DNA of 64,000 bases from Parasphingorhabdus cellanae (lineage in GTDB: Bacteria; Pseudomonadota; Alphaproteobacteria; Sphingomonadales; Sphingomonadaceae), in contig NZ_CP071794.1 in the NCBI RefSeq assembly GCF_017498565.1, positions 1,488,001-1,552,000 on the forward strand. The letters are read 5' to 3'. Shown piece by piece: positions 17,939 to 27,252 of the stretch (positions are counted from its first letter, which is position 1; each line of letters starts with the position of its first letter). The notes below the pieces were generated by a model, which worked only from the letters and a program-made list of their open reading frames with translations, searched no databases and was not told the DNA's origin. Made by a program: the position numbers and the translations under genes.

Positions 17939-18476
17939 TCTCGGCTCAATAAAAACGAACGTGCTAGACGTTTGAAAATATTTGTGATGCTACCCTTCTC
18001 CCCGTGCCCTGCAAAGAATGGGTAACTTCACAATCGGATGAGATCGCTCGTCAGATGAAGTCTTAAGACGCTCGCTACTGGCGCGCGATCTCATCCAACT
18101 ATATACTTTCGTTCGAGTAGTCTTGAGCATGCCGCTAATACCCACTTTCCAGAGATTGCGGTAACAACTCGGATTCTGGCTACACGCGTAAAGTGGGAAG
18201 TCAGCGAGACACGATATTTCCAGATCTTTGGGACGCTTGAACAGCAAAGATTATAGCTTGAAAGCGCCTGTGAAGAGAATTTTATAGGTGCTTAGAATAG
18301 CACGTTGCGGTCGGTCTTGGAAAGTTTCTGCTAACACGGAAGGCCGTCGGTCCGACTATTTCTATCGGTAGACTGGAATGCCAATTTTGACAGAGGTATC
18401 CTCAACAAAGTACGGACATAGCTGATCGGAGCCATCGCAAGGAATCGCCGAAATTGCTCAGAATGGAAATTGAAAC
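17939..18476. other. Intergenic stretch with a long inverted repeat
   Basis: There is no credible gene. A perfect 12-base inverted repeat, GGATGAGATCGC (18036-18047) and its complement (18085-18096), encloses a smaller palindrome GTCTTAAGAC (18059-18068). The arms could fold as a forked hairpin. I cannot assign it to a known repeat family. Confidence 0.45.
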
Positions 18477-18872
18477 ATGTTAAAAGGGACGTGCCACTGC
18501 GGCAAAGTTGGCTGGGCTCTCGATAGGGAGCCAAAGTCGGTCACGGCTTGCAATTGCACAATCTGTCGGCGCTACGGCACTCTGTGGGCCTACGGTTACG
18601 ATGGTCATGACATTCAAACGACCGGGCATACAAGTATTTATCGGCGGCGCGATGGCGGGGATATCTTATTCCATTTTTGTGCCATTTGTGGGTGTGTGAC
18701 GCATTTTATTGCTTGTTCCGAGGACGAAAACGGGCGCAAGCGGACTGCCGTAAATGTTAGGATGTCTGACCCTTCACCAATCAACTCGCTTCCAATCCGC
18801 CACTTCGACGGGCACGACAGCTTCAAAGAACTTCCACGCGATGGGCGAATGGTGAAAGATATCTGGTTTTGA
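18477..18872 (+). CDS. GFA-family (glutathione-dependent formaldehyde-activating-like) protein
   Basis: This 131-residue protein has the zinc-binding GFA pattern: 'GTCHCGKVGWAL' (C-x-C), 'CNCTICRRYGTLWAYG' (C-x-C-x-x-C) and a later 'HFCAICGCVTHF' pair. Only the founding members act on S-hydroxymethyl-glutathione; most relatives have unknown substrates. It stands alone in a gene-poor stretch. Confidence 0.85.
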   Translation: MLKGTCHCGKVGWALDREPKSVTACNCTICRRYGTLWAYGYDGHDIQTTGHTSIYRRRDGGDILFHFCAICGCVTHFIACSEDENGRKRTAVNVRMSDPSPINSLPIRHFDGHDSFKELPRDGRMVKDIWF

Positions 18873-19785
18873 AATATTTCCAGATAACGGCTTTGACGAA
18901 TAGCAGATGAAAGACTGTTGGGTCCCGCATAGGTGCGGAGAGCCTACTTTTCTGCGCCTTACAAAGCCCACCAATTGTGGGCGAAGATAATCTCCGCATC
19001 AGTAGCCCCTTGTCCGGTCTCTTTAGAGTCGGGCCCTGGACTTTTCAACTTGTTCACAAGCCACTTGGTGATCTAACCTGAAGGATGATGGTCATTCGCT
19101 ACGCCTTATCCAATCGGATCTAGCTCGGTTGTGGAAAGTCGCGAACCTTTGACTCAATCCGCGAAATTTCGGGATAAAGCGGACGCCAGTCCCCGTCCTC
19201 TCCACAAGACATAATATCAACTAAACTCTAGAGCCCTCTATGGGTGCAAGAGCTTCCGCTCGAACCTGTGCTAGCGATCCGATAGCTATTGCTGATTGAA
19301 CCGGGTGATACGCAGGAGTTACCCCCTGGTTGCTCTGTATACTCAAAAGACTGCGATCATCAGCCGCGACCACAATGCGGTTCAGTTCAAGTTCCTCATA
19401 AGGGCTCTCGACTAGTGTTTTTGGCATGCCGTCAATGCAATAGGTGTAAAAGGAGTATCGATTTATAGCGCATAAATATCACCTCTTCACTCTGCGTGCT
19501 GGAAGCAATCAAAAGCATTCGAGGCTAGCAATGTCACCTGAAACGACTAGCTTTAGATGGGCACTAAGACCGAAACGGATACTTTCAGTTGCCTGATGAA
19601 ATAAATCAAAACGCCAATCTGGTTTCACTCTCACATCCATGTTTGGGATATTCCTGTCATACGACGAGTGTCCGCTTTGGGGTGGTGGTTTCGTGCCACT
19701 CGGCTTTCGGGGAGCCCGTCAGATTAGCCGACATTCTGTCACCAAAATCGTCTAGACTAGACCCCACTTGTTAGATAGAAAGTGG
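18873..19785. other. 913-base gene-poor stretch
   Basis: There are only short frames without family features. The longest, on the minus strand at 19221-19427, has plausible amino-acid use ('SPYEELELNRIVVAADDRS') but no recognised motif or ribosome site. It may be decayed DNA at the edge of a former island. Confidence 0.35.
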
Positions 19786-20538
19786 ATGATGATCACAACG
19801 CGTGAAGTTACCTACGTCGTGGACGGTCTGAGAATGATCGCCCACTTAGCGCAGCCGGACAGTCCTGGGCCTTGGCCGGCGGTGCTGATAGGACATGACG
19901 GAGTCGGCCTCGAAGAGTACCAGCGGCAGCGGGCCGACGATCTGGCCGCGCATGGCTATTTGGCGCTGGCGATGGATTATCACGGCGGTGAGGTTTTCTT
20001 CGATCAGCCGGCTGCGATGCTGGCCCGGGTGATGCCCTTGTTAGCCGATGTCGAGCGGATGCAGGCTATTGGTCGTGCTGCGCTTGATCTTCTTCTCGCG
20101 CAAGCCGGTGTTGACCCTGATAGAATCGCTGCTCTCGGCTATGGCGCTGGTGGCCAGATCGTGCTCGAACTTGCAAGGACCGGCGTCCCCTTTAAAGCTA
20201 TTGCGGTCGTCCATCCTGCCTTCCCGGATGCCAAGGCCGAAGACTGGGCCAACGTTACCGGCGCTTTCCTTCTCTGCACGGGGTCGGAAGATCCCCTTTG
20301 CACCCCTCAGCAAGTTCTAGACTTCGGCAGCGCACTTCAGGAAGTGGGCGCTGACTGGCGCGTCAACATCTATGGTGGGGCCGAGCACGCGTTCTGGGCA
20401 CAACCCAGAAACCCGGATGGATCATTCGCCGAAGGTGATGCCCATACCATGACCACTGTGCCCGGCGTCAGCTATCACCCGGAACACACGCCGCACGCAT
20501 GGCAGGCTGTGCTCGATCTATTCGGCGAAACCTTCTAG
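19786..20538 (+). CDS. Dienelactone hydrolase-family protein lacking the usual nucleophile
   Basis: This 250-residue cytoplasmic alpha/beta hydrolase starts at ATG 19786 (the upstream TTG at 19768 is an alternative). Family landmarks are 'PAVLIGHDGVGLEEYQRQRA', 'LALAMDYHGGE', 'LLCTGSEDPLCTPQQV' (catalytic Asp region) and 'YGGAEHAFW' (His). The nucleophile elbow reads G-Y-G-A-G-G, so the usual Cys or Ser is Gly (codon 20143-20145). Base composition is visibly GC-richer than the flanks, which suits acquisition by transfer. It may be inactive or non-enzymatic. Confidence 0.8.
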   Translation: MMITTREVTYVVDGLRMIAHLAQPDSPGPWPAVLIGHDGVGLEEYQRQRADDLAAHGYLALAMDYHGGEVFFDQPAAMLARVMPLLADVERMQAIGRAALDLLLAQAGVDPDRIAALGYGAGGQIVLELARTGVPFKAIAVVHPAFPDAKAEDWANVTGAFLLCTGSEDPLCTPQQVLDFGSALQEVGADWRVNIYGGAEHAFWAQPRNPDGSFAEGDAHTMTTVPGVSYHPEHTPHAWQAVLDLFGETF

Positions 20539-20816
20539 ATCTTGAAAGCTCTGACTTGCCTGTAGCATCCAGTTTCGGGATCGATGTTCAACTGCTCCAA
20601 CGCCCGCAATTGGATCGTAAGAAGTCTGTCCGCTTTTCGATCGCATCATGCTTGAAGCCGACATTCTGCAATCGGGATATTTCAGCCGTTTGATCAAATA
20701 CAAGCGCTGCCATTTTATCAGTTTCGGCGCAGAGAATCCGACCTTAAAATCAGATCTCTTTCTGCTTTGAAGGAGTGATAGCAGATCCGCCCTTTTCCGC
20801 ATAAATCCAGATATTG

Positions 20817-20836
20817 TGAGGGTATATTTGAGGGTA
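20817..20836 (+). repeat. Short direct repeat TGAGGGTA x2
   Basis: TGAGGGTA occurs at 20817-20824 and again at 20829-20836, 12 bases apart start to start. Similar G-rich spaced repeats are common close to island integrase genes. Here it lies just before the tRNA-end fragment and the integrase remnant. Confidence 0.35.
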
Positions 20837-20888
20837 CAATTCTATAAAATCAAAATAATTTGTTAATATATCACATACTTAAGTTATC

Positions 20889-20913
20889 TTCACGATTCCC
20901 GTAGGGGTCACCA
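20889..20913 (+). other. tRNA 3'-end fragment, candidate attachment site
   Basis: The segment reads like the last part of a tRNA: a T-loop-like CGATT, the 3' half of the T-stem, a seven-base acceptor strand AGGGGTC, a discriminator A and an encoded CCA. The complementary 5' T-stem and acceptor halves are missing, so this is not a functional tRNA. Integrating islands leave such 3'-end copies at their borders. Confidence 0.45.
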
Positions 20914-21054
20914 TTTCACTATCGAGACACATCTATGAACGTTCAAAGAACGGCTGTTTTTCGTGGTTTTATTGTACAAAATTCATCGCAATCAGAGGCA
21001 CTTGGGAGTATATCGCCAAGGCATCTTTTGAAGATATCCTCATAGATCCGGCAG

Positions 21055-21330
21055 CATTCGCGATCGAGGCGGCGAAGGGCCAGGACAAGCAATATTAAGT
21101 TTGCAAACTCAGATGGGCTGTATCTACTCGTTCTGCCAGCCAGCCGGCACTATTGGCGCATGATTTACCGTTTCCACCGAAAATTCAAAATGCCGGCTTT
21201 CCATGATAGCCAGAAGATTTTCAATTGTGTGCCGGGCATTAAAACCTGTTGCGCCTCCAATACGATCACCGGTTCGCGACTCTTATCGAAACTCAATTAC
21301 CCACAGGACATGAAAGGAGTTTTGCGCTAA
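21055..21330 (+). pseudogene. P4-type tyrosine integrase remnant, frameshifted
   Basis: The frame ending at about 21095 reads 'AIEAAKGQDKQY' then stop. Shifting one base gives 'KFANSDGLYLLVLPASRHYW' and 'RMIYRFHRKFK', open to TAA at 21328. Together these match the N-terminal DUF4102 arm-binding region of P4-like integrases (K-x-A-D-x-x-G-L-Y-L-L-V ... W-R-M-x-Y-R). The catalytic domain is absent. The gene is broken by at least one frameshift and a 3' deletion. Confidence 0.55.
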
Positions 21331-21372
21331 GGTTGACAGGCAAAAGATAAGAGGATTCGGGCCACAGAAGGA

Positions 21373-22659
21373 TTGCATTTGCGCCACAATGATCACCCCT
21401 TGAGACAATGGGCTGTTGATGAAATGCATCTGCGGCGATTTGCGCCGGTCGTTAGTCATTGTGAAATTTACCAGACTGTCAGGCTCATCGAATCAGATGA
21501 ACGGTACAATGAAGACCACCGACTGATCAACGACAAGCCAACGTTTGATAAATGGAGTCTGGCTCCGCGTCACGGATCGGGTCATACTAAATCTGGCATA
21601 TATTTTCTTTGGGAACGGCATACCGAAGCCAGCACGGTGACGCTGATATTGCCGCATAATTGTCCCGATAAAATCCGGGCACCCTATATTAAGTGGCTCG
21701 AACAGTGGAACGGATCAGTCGTACGCGCCGTCCGCATTTTCGTTGCTCCGGACGGTTCAGAGATAAAAGCGCATCTGACCGCGCAGGAAATTGACGAGAA
21801 GGAAATGGTTTGCTGCGACGTCAATGCCGGGCTGCGCATCTGGTCGGATTTCGGCATTCACAAGGATGGCTACGGACGGCTATTTGTTACTGCAGGAGAT
21901 GTCAGTGATGATGAGCGCGGGCGTATTATTCAACGGGTTCAGGAATTGGGTAACTATCGCAACCTCGCGCTTCTGGGTTTTCCTACGGTTCAACAATATG
22001 GACCGGATGTCGATCAGCTCGAACAGCAATTATCGGACCATGCGAAACGGGTTGCCAATGCCAGTGATGATGAAAGTGATGAGAATGATGAAGATCTTCT
22101 GCAGCAACTGGCCAATATCTCATCGCAACTGGAGCTCATTAGATCTGCTACCAGTTTTCGGCTAAATGCAACGACGGCCTATGCAGAAGTTGCTGCGGAT
22201 CGTTTAAATGCTCTCAACGTTCAGGCGGTGGCGAATTATCAGAGCCTTACTGATTTTACCGAGCGGCGGCTGGTGCCTGCTTCCCGCACTTGCTCGGTAT
22301 TTCGCGACCGGCTGAGCCACATTGCCGAACGCATATCGAGGGTCATGCACACTCTTGATGTCGGGATAGATACACGCATAAAGGCACAGAATCTCAGCCT
22401 TACCCAATCGATGGAACGCTCAACCCAGCTACAATTTCGTCTGCAAACTCTGGTTGAAGGTCTATCGATCATTGCAGCCGCTTACTATCTCGTCGGATTA
22501 ATCGGCTATGTCACCAAAGGCATCGCAGCTTTTCCATCTGGTTCGAAAGCGGATATTTTCGTTGGTGCCGTTACACTTCCGGTGATTCTGGCCATCTATT
22601 TACTGGTGCGTAGCTTGCGCGGAAAAGTACTCAAAGAAAACGACGCAAATAAGGACTAG
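21373..22659 (+). CDS. DUF3422 family protein
   Basis: The 428-residue protein begins at TTG 21373 or, behind GAAGG at better spacing, TTG 21379. It has the DUF3422 landmarks 'HPLRQWAVDEMHLRRFAPV' at the N-terminus, a long soluble part, a helical region (about 300-350) and two C-terminal transmembrane segments ('LSIIAAAYYLVGLIGYV' and 'VTLPVILAIYLLVRSL'). The family is of unknown function and often found near redox genes. An acidic cluster ('NASDDESDENDEDLLQQ') lies near residue 235. Confidence 0.8.
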   Translation: MHLRHNDHPLRQWAVDEMHLRRFAPVVSHCEIYQTVRLIESDERYNEDHRLINDKPTFDKWSLAPRHGSGHTKSGIYFLWERHTEASTVTLILPHNCPDKIRAPYIKWLEQWNGSVVRAVRIFVAPDGSEIKAHLTAQEIDEKEMVCCDVNAGLRIWSDFGIHKDGYGRLFVTAGDVSDDERGRIIQRVQELGNYRNLALLGFPTVQQYGPDVDQLEQQLSDHAKRVANASDDESDENDEDLLQQLANISSQLELIRSATSFRLNATTAYAEVAADRLNALNVQAVANYQSLTDFTERRLVPASRTCSVFRDRLSHIAERISRVMHTLDVGIDTRIKAQNLSLTQSMERSTQLQFRLQTLVEGLSIIAAAYYLVGLIGYVTKGIAAFPSGSKADIFVGAVTLPVILAIYLLVRSLRGKVLKENDANKD

Positions 22660-22769
22660 ATTTCAGACATTTGCCGTACCGCTACTAAAAACTTTCTTTT
22701 ATTCGGCGGGATTCTAGGCTATGTAGCTAAGATATTGATTATGCTATCAATAAATGAATAGGAGAGAAT

Positions 22770-23297
22770 ATGGTCAGGTTTAAAGCATTGGCGGGGGTCG
22801 TCGCTTTATCAGCTTTAGCGGCAGCCTGTTCTGGCGGTGGGTCCGAACAAAGTGCGCCAGCAGAAACAACTGAAACGGCAACACCCGAACCAGCTCCGGA
22901 AACAGCTGAAGCATCTGCGGCTCCAGCAGATACTGGTCCACCCGCTGTAGATAACGTAGAAACTCTCGATGGCGTCGAGTATGCGAGCCTGACCGGAGAT
23001 GCAGCAGCTGGCAAGATGGTATTTGCGCAATGTCGCACTTGTCATGTTACCGATCCTGGCGTGAACCGTACCGGCCCATCTATGGCAGGTATTGTGGGCC
23101 GCGAAGCGGGCACAGTTGAAGGGTTCAACTATACAGATGCCAACAAAAATAGCGGCATTACGTGGACCGAAGAAAAAATGTTCCAGTATCTCGAGAATCC
23201 GCAACGCGTGATCCCGAAGACGAAGATGATCTTTGCTGGTTTGCCTGATGCACAAAAACGCGCAGATGTGATCGCCTATCTGAAAGACCCAAGCTGA
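22770..23297 (+). CDS. Membrane-tethered class I cytochrome c
   Basis: This 175-residue protein has an N-terminal signal with a lipobox-like LAAAC (Cys about residue 20), an Ala/Pro/Glu/Thr linker (about 21-65), and a cytochrome c2-like domain. Heme attachment is 'CRTCH' (about residue 89) and the axial Met is in 'KTKMIFAGL'. It is exported and probably anchored by lipid. It lies next to the photosynthesis superoperon, convergent with hemA. As no pufC is found in the puf operon, it is a candidate electron donor to the reaction centre (inference). Confidence 0.85.
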   Translation: MVRFKALAGVVALSALAAACSGGGSEQSAPAETTETATPEPAPETAEASAAPADTGPPAVDNVETLDGVEYASLTGDAAAGKMVFAQCRTCHVTDPGVNRTGPSMAGIVGREAGTVEGFNYTDANKNSGITWTEEKMFQYLENPQRVIPKTKMIFAGLPDAQKRADVIAYLKDPS

Positions 23298-23314
23298 TCT
23301 TCTGATCCTTGGAT

Positions 23315-23358
23315 AGAAACAAAAAGGGCCGGGGTAATTCCCGGCCCTTTTTGTTTCT
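23315..23358. terminator. Bidirectional terminator between cytochrome c and hemA
   Basis: A perfect 19-base-pair hairpin has a GGGCCGGG/CCCGGCCC core, flanking A-run and T-run and a six-base loop. It sits between two convergent genes and should stop transcription from both sides: the cytochrome gene on the left, and the long bchF-to-hemA superoperon on the right. Confidence 0.9.
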
Positions 23359-23381
23359 AATGAGCTACCTTTGTCGCGCTT

Positions 23382-24602
23382 TTAAGCAGCAATGTCCCGC
23401 CGCGCCAGTTCGCATTGTGACCAGATTTCACTCAGCGCGGTGATCAACCGATTAACATCGTCATCGCTGTGAACGGGTGACGGGGTAATCCGCAACCGTT
23501 CCGTTCCGCGCGGCACTGTCGGATAGTTTATCGGTTGAACATAAATCCCGTGATTATCCATCAGCCAGTCACTTATAAACTTACATTTATGGGCATCGCC
23601 AACCATTACCGGAATGATGTGGCTCGGATTTGGCAGATGCGGAATACCTAAACGATCCAGTGCATCGCGCACCTTTTCAACCCGTTCTTTCTGGGTATCC
23701 CGTTCGATATTGCTCTCTTTCAAATGCTTGATGCTCGCACAGGCTCCGGCAGCAACGGCGGGCGGCATAGCGGTTGTGAAGATAAAGCCGCTGGCAAAAG
23801 TACGCACGAAATCGCAAAGGTCTTTCGAAGCAGAGATATATCCGCCCATCACGCCAAATGCTTTGCCCAATGTGCCTTCGATAACTGTGATCCGGTCCAT
23901 CAGGCCTTCGCGTTCTGCAACACCGCCGCCACGCGGTCCATAGAGGCCCACACCGTGCACCTCGTCGATATAGCTCATCGCATTATGCTTTTCGCAAACA
24001 TCCAGAATTTCTGCAATTGGCGCGATATCGCCATCCATGGAATAGACGCTTTCAAAGGCCACTAATTTCGGCCTGTCCGGGTCCAAAGTGCTCAGCTTGC
24101 GGTCAAGATCTTCGGGAGAATTATGCTCGAAAATCATCCGCTCAGCACCGCTGTAACGAATGCCTTCTATCATAGAGGCATGGTTGAGCGCATCGGAAAG
24201 GACGACACAGTCGGGAATGCGCGCAGCGAGAGTACCGAGCGCGGCCCAGTTTGAAACATAGCCGGAAGTGAACAACAGAGCGTCTTCTTTACCATGTAGA
24301 TCGGCAAGCTCTTTTTCCAGCAGAACATGATGGTGGTTCGTACCGGAAATATTGCGGGTACCCCCTGCACCGGCACCGCATTCATCGATGACCTTGTGCA
24401 TGGCCGCTGCAACTTTTGGATGTTGCCCCATGCCGAGATAGTCGTTGGAACACCAAACTGTCACATTAGTTGTGCCGTCTTCAACATAGCGTGTCGCCTG
24501 CGGGAAATTTCCGGCTTTGCGTTCTATTTCGGCAAAGACACGATAGCGACCTTCGTCTCTGACCGCCTGTAGCTCGCTCCCGAAAAATTCTTGATAATCC
24601 AT
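23382..24602 (-). CDS. hemA: 5-aminolevulinate synthase
   Basis: The ATG at 24602 follows GAGGAGGG; the frame extends further upstream but only as an overlap with puhE. The 406-residue cytoplasmic PLP enzyme condenses glycine and succinyl-CoA to 5-aminolevulinate, the first step of tetrapyrrole synthesis. Visible landmarks are '[18 protein letters not shown]', '[20 protein letters not shown]', '[18 protein letters not shown]' and the PLP lysine in '[14 protein letters not shown]' (about residue 247). It is the last gene of the puh superoperon, 13 bases after puhE, as in related sphingomonads. Confidence 0.95.
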   Translation of the reverse strand: MDYQEFFGSELQAVRDEGRYRVFAEIERKAGNFPQATRYVEDGTTNVTVWCSNDYLGMGQHPKVAAAMHKVIDECGAGAGGTRNISGTNHHHVLLEKELADLHGKEDALLFTSGYVSNWAALGTLAARIPDCVVLSDALNHASMIEGIRYSGAERMIFEHNSPEDLDRKLSTLDPDRPKLVAFESVYSMDGDIAPIAEILDVCEKHNAMSYIDEVHGVGLYGPRGGGVAEREGLMDRITVIEGTLGKAFGVMGGYISASKDLCDFVRTFASGFIFTTAMPPAVAAGACASIKHLKESNIERDTQKERVEKVRDALDRLGIPHLPNPSHIIPVMVGDAHKCKFISDWLMDNHGIYVQPINYPTVPRGTERLRITPSPVHSDDDVNRLITALSEIWSQCELARRDIAA

Positions 24603-24615
24603 CCTATTTCCCTCC

Positions 24616-25398
24616 TCAAATTCGGTTCTTGTTGTTGCGCGCCGACAAGGCCCACTGCCACAAAGCAGAATCCTTGAACGGTATCGCGAGAAAAAAATGC
24701 TCAAGCGCAGCGAGCAGGGAGAGGCAGCATAGCAAGGCCGCCTGCACCGTCTCATTTGCTGAAGTCGCCGTAAAAGCTGCGCTTGCGAAATAGCCGGCCA
24801 GCGCGAGAATCATAACCATTGAAATAATCAGCATCGGCCGCAAATGCTTCGGCCCGAAATAACTTTTGAGATATTCCAAATGGTCCGGCAGCAACTCATC
24901 ACTCATATTCGGAACGCCGAAATAGATATTCAGCTTCGATGAGAGCCGGAAAATTAGCAGCAGTGCAAAAGCATAGGCACCCGTTGGATTGGCGGTAACA
25001 GCAGCCAGAGAAAGCAGCAGCCCTGCCGTCATGGCCAGCGCGATCTCGTGATGGACTAATGCCATAGTTGCATAAGAAAAACGTCGCCATCCGGTTGCCC
25101 CTTCTGGACATGGATCACGATGCGATCCCGCAACGGCACCGGTGAGGAAACTGATTTCATGCCAGCTCCAGATCATCAGACCGCCGACGAAAGAGACGTA
25201 AGTCGCCCATATCGCGGTCGATTGACTGGTCAGAGCGAGCAAAGCCAGCCCTCCGATCGCGCAGGCTCCCGAGATAATCAGTGCTCGGCCAAAGGATTGG
25301 CGCAGCCGATGGTTCAGCATTGCTACCAGCCCGGTGCCGACAAACCATAGTGCAATCACTACGATAAAGGGCAAACCAAGATCAGCAAATCCTACCAT
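24616..25398 (-). CDS. puhE: Putative photosynthetic complex assembly protein PuhE
   Basis: This 260-residue inner-membrane protein has about seven transmembrane segments. Family landmarks are '[20 protein letters not shown]', '[20 protein letters not shown]' and '[20 protein letters not shown]'. PuhE (DUF3623) supports assembly or turnover of the reaction-centre/LH1 core; its activity is not known. It overlaps the acsF stop by 7 bases and precedes hemA. Confidence 0.93.
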   Translation of the reverse strand: MVGFADLGLPFIVVIALWFVGTGLVAMLNHRLRQSFGRALIISGACAIGGLALLALTSQSTAIWATYVSFVGGLMIWSWHEISFLTGAVAGSHRDPCPEGATGWRRFSYATMALVHHEIALAMTAGLLLSLAAVTANPTGAYAFALLLIFRLSSKLNIYFGVPNMSDELLPDHLEYLKSYFGPKHLRPMLIISMVMILALAGYFASAAFTATSANETVQAALLCCLSLLAALEHFFLAIPFKDSALWQWALSARNNKNRI

Positions 25399-26483
25399 GC
25401 AGGAGAGAGCCTGATCTGCTGGGGCAATTCATTCACCTGAGGTTTCATGAAGTACATGCGTGCAAAAGCAAAACCAGCTTTGCACATATGTTTGACCCGG
25501 CCTAGTTTGCCGCTGATCCCGCCGCGTGCCTTGGCATCTTCCATCGCAACAGAAGCGAGGCGCAAATTTTCCATTTGTTTGCGAAAACGCGGATCATCGG
25601 TATCCAGCTTGACGGGGAATACCTGTTTGCTGATCTCGGTGCAGATCGAAAATACCTCATAGCCATAGTCTGCGGGATGCACACCGAGTGCCTTGTGGAA
25701 AACCGGCCGGTTATGATCGCGCACATACATGGTTGCATAGACCGACAGCAGGAAGAAGCGGATCCACAGCTTGTTCATACCTTTCAACAGTTTCGGATCG
25801 GCCCGCAACAGCAGAGCAAAGGCTTCGCCATGGCGAAACTCATCATTGCACCATTCCTCGAACCAATCGAAAATTGGGTGGAACTTATTTTCAGGGCTTT
25901 TCGCCAGATGACGGAATATTGTAATGTAGCGTGCGTAACCGATTTTTTCCGACAGATAGACCGCGTAGAAAATAAACTTCGGTTTGAAGAACGTATATTT
26001 CTTGGCCTTGGTCAGGAAACTCAGGTCAATGCCGATGCCAGCGCCTTTCAGCGTTTCGTTGATGAAGCCAGCATGGCGGCTCTCGTCGCGGGCGAGCAGC
26101 TTAAACAAGCGCTTCATGTCGCGATTTTTTGTGCGCTTTGCGATTTCGGCGTAAAGGATACAGCCGGAAAACTCTGAGGTTAGCGAGCTCGCGAGAAAGT
26201 CGATAAACTCCTTTTGCAGCTCTGGCTCCAGACCTTCGATCACCCCATCAAACGCATCCGTTTTCTTGAAATGCTTCTTGTTGGGATCACCCTCCATTTC
26301 ATCCATCAACTCATCCCATTCCTCACGAACGAGAGAAACATCCAGTTTGTCCATGGCATCGAAATCGGTGGTATAGAAGCGCGGAGCTAGGACCGTGTCC
26401 TGCGTGGCAATCGCCATCGTATCTGGTGTTTCGTCCAATACTAGTTTGGTTTTGGCCAGTTCGATTTTCGTCTGTGCGTTCAT
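25392..26483 (-). CDS. acsF: Mg-protoporphyrin IX monomethyl ester oxidative cyclase
   Basis: The 363-residue protein is the oxygen-dependent di-iron enzyme that forms the fifth (E) ring of bacteriochlorophyll. Di-iron ligands are visible in '[17 protein letters not shown]' and '[16 protein letters not shown]', and in a third region with '[13 protein letters not shown]'. No bchE appears in the window, which fits an aerobic lifestyle. Its start codon overlaps the orf98 stop (TGATG). It may require a small partner protein in vivo. Confidence 0.96.
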   Translation of the reverse strand: MNAQTKIELAKTKLVLDETPDTMAIATQDTVLAPRFYTTDFDAMDKLDVSLVREEWDELMDEMEGDPNKKHFKKTDAFDGVIEGLEPELQKEFIDFLASSLTSEFSGCILYAEIAKRTKNRDMKRLFKLLARDESRHAGFINETLKGAGIGIDLSFLTKAKKYTFFKPKFIFYAVYLSEKIGYARYITIFRHLAKSPENKFHPIFDWFEEWCNDEFRHGEAFALLLRADPKLLKGMNKLWIRFFLLSVYATMYVRDHNRPVFHKALGVHPADYGYEVFSICTEISKQVFPVKLDTDDPRFRKQMENLRLASVAMEDAKARGGISGKLGRVKHMCKAGFAFARMYFMKPQVNELPQQIRLSPAW

Positions 26484-26779
26484 CAGAGCCTCCCAGGGGT
26501 AAAGCTGACTTCATAGAGTTCGGCCATTTCAAAATGACCTGCGAATTTGGTCCATGCGCGGCGGAACATACCAGCGCGCTGAACCGTGGCGACCCGGTCA
26601 AAAAAAACCTTTTCGCCAAAAGAAACCATGATCGGTTCGCCATGTACCTTCACACTGTCACCAGGGAAAATCGGAACATTCCCGGCCAATTCGACATGGG
26701 CATGAAAGTGGTCCGAGCTTTGTTCAATTTCGACCCGGCAGCGGGTATCGAATTTTTCTTTGGAAAATAGGCTAATCAT
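26483..26779 (-). CDS. Conserved small protein between puhC and acsF (orf98)
   Basis: This 98-residue soluble protein has a beta-rich centre ('[20 protein letters not shown]') and a C-terminal '[18 protein letters not shown]'. It is coupled to puhC (ATGA) and acsF (TGATG), and aerobic phototrophs often have a gene of this size here. I cannot assign a function. Its tight coupling to acsF makes a role with the cyclase plausible (inference). Confidence 0.75.
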   Translation of the reverse strand: MISLFSKEKFDTRCRVEIEQSSDHFHAHVELAGNVPIFPGDSVKVHGEPIMVSFGEKVFFDRVATVQRAGMFRRAWTKFAGHFEMAELYEVSFTPGRL

Positions 26780-27252
26780 GCGCTCGGCTCCTTCAGCATC
26801 TCTGCAAATGTTGTGCTATGGTCTGCACCAAAGCCATGAATTTCAGCATTTTTGCCAGTTGCTGGATCATGCAGTGACAGCGCGCCATTTTCCCAGCGGA
26901 TTAGCGTGAATGGCTGTTCGGAGCCGATTCCGGAAGCAGCCCGTGTCTTGGCCATCCGGCGCATGGTTGCGCGAACAAAGCCACCTTCGCCATAGGCTAT
27001 GACTTTCACGATATCCTGTGTCGCCGCATCCGATATAATCACGGCACCATCTTCCCGATCAGCGAAATTCAAATTCCGTTTTTCCGCTGGCGCAACTTGC
27101 TCTGCGGCGCGGGATAGCTCGGGATTAGCGGATTGGGGAATCCATCCCCAACTCACTGCTCCAGTCAAAACCATGGTAAATGTCAGTAGCACGGCCGCGC
27201 CAATTAATGCGCCACGCGGGATGGTGGGATCATGATTATGCGCTTGGCTCAT
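26776..27252 (-). CDS. puhC: Photosynthetic complex assembly protein PuhC
   Basis: The 158-residue protein has one N-terminal transmembrane segment (about residues 14-34, 'GALIGAAVLLTFTMVLTGAV') and a periplasmic domain with 'NLNFADREDGAVIISDA' and 'FTLIRWENGALSLHDPATG'. PuhC helps assemble or reorganise the reaction-centre/LH1 core. It is coupled by ATGA on both sides, to puhB and orf98. Confidence 0.92.
   Translation of the reverse strand: MSQAHNHDPTIPRGALIGAAVLLTFTMVLTGAVSWGWIPQSANPELSRAAEQVAPAEKRNLNFADREDGAVIISDAATQDIVKVIAYGEGGFVRATMRRMAKTRAASGIGSEQPFTLIRWENGALSLHDPATGKNAEIHGFGADHSTTFAEMLKEPSA

Noticed and set aside
20889..20913. Functional tRNA gene
   Set aside because: Only the 3' end is present; no anticodon or D-arm or matching 5' acceptor can be found upstream.
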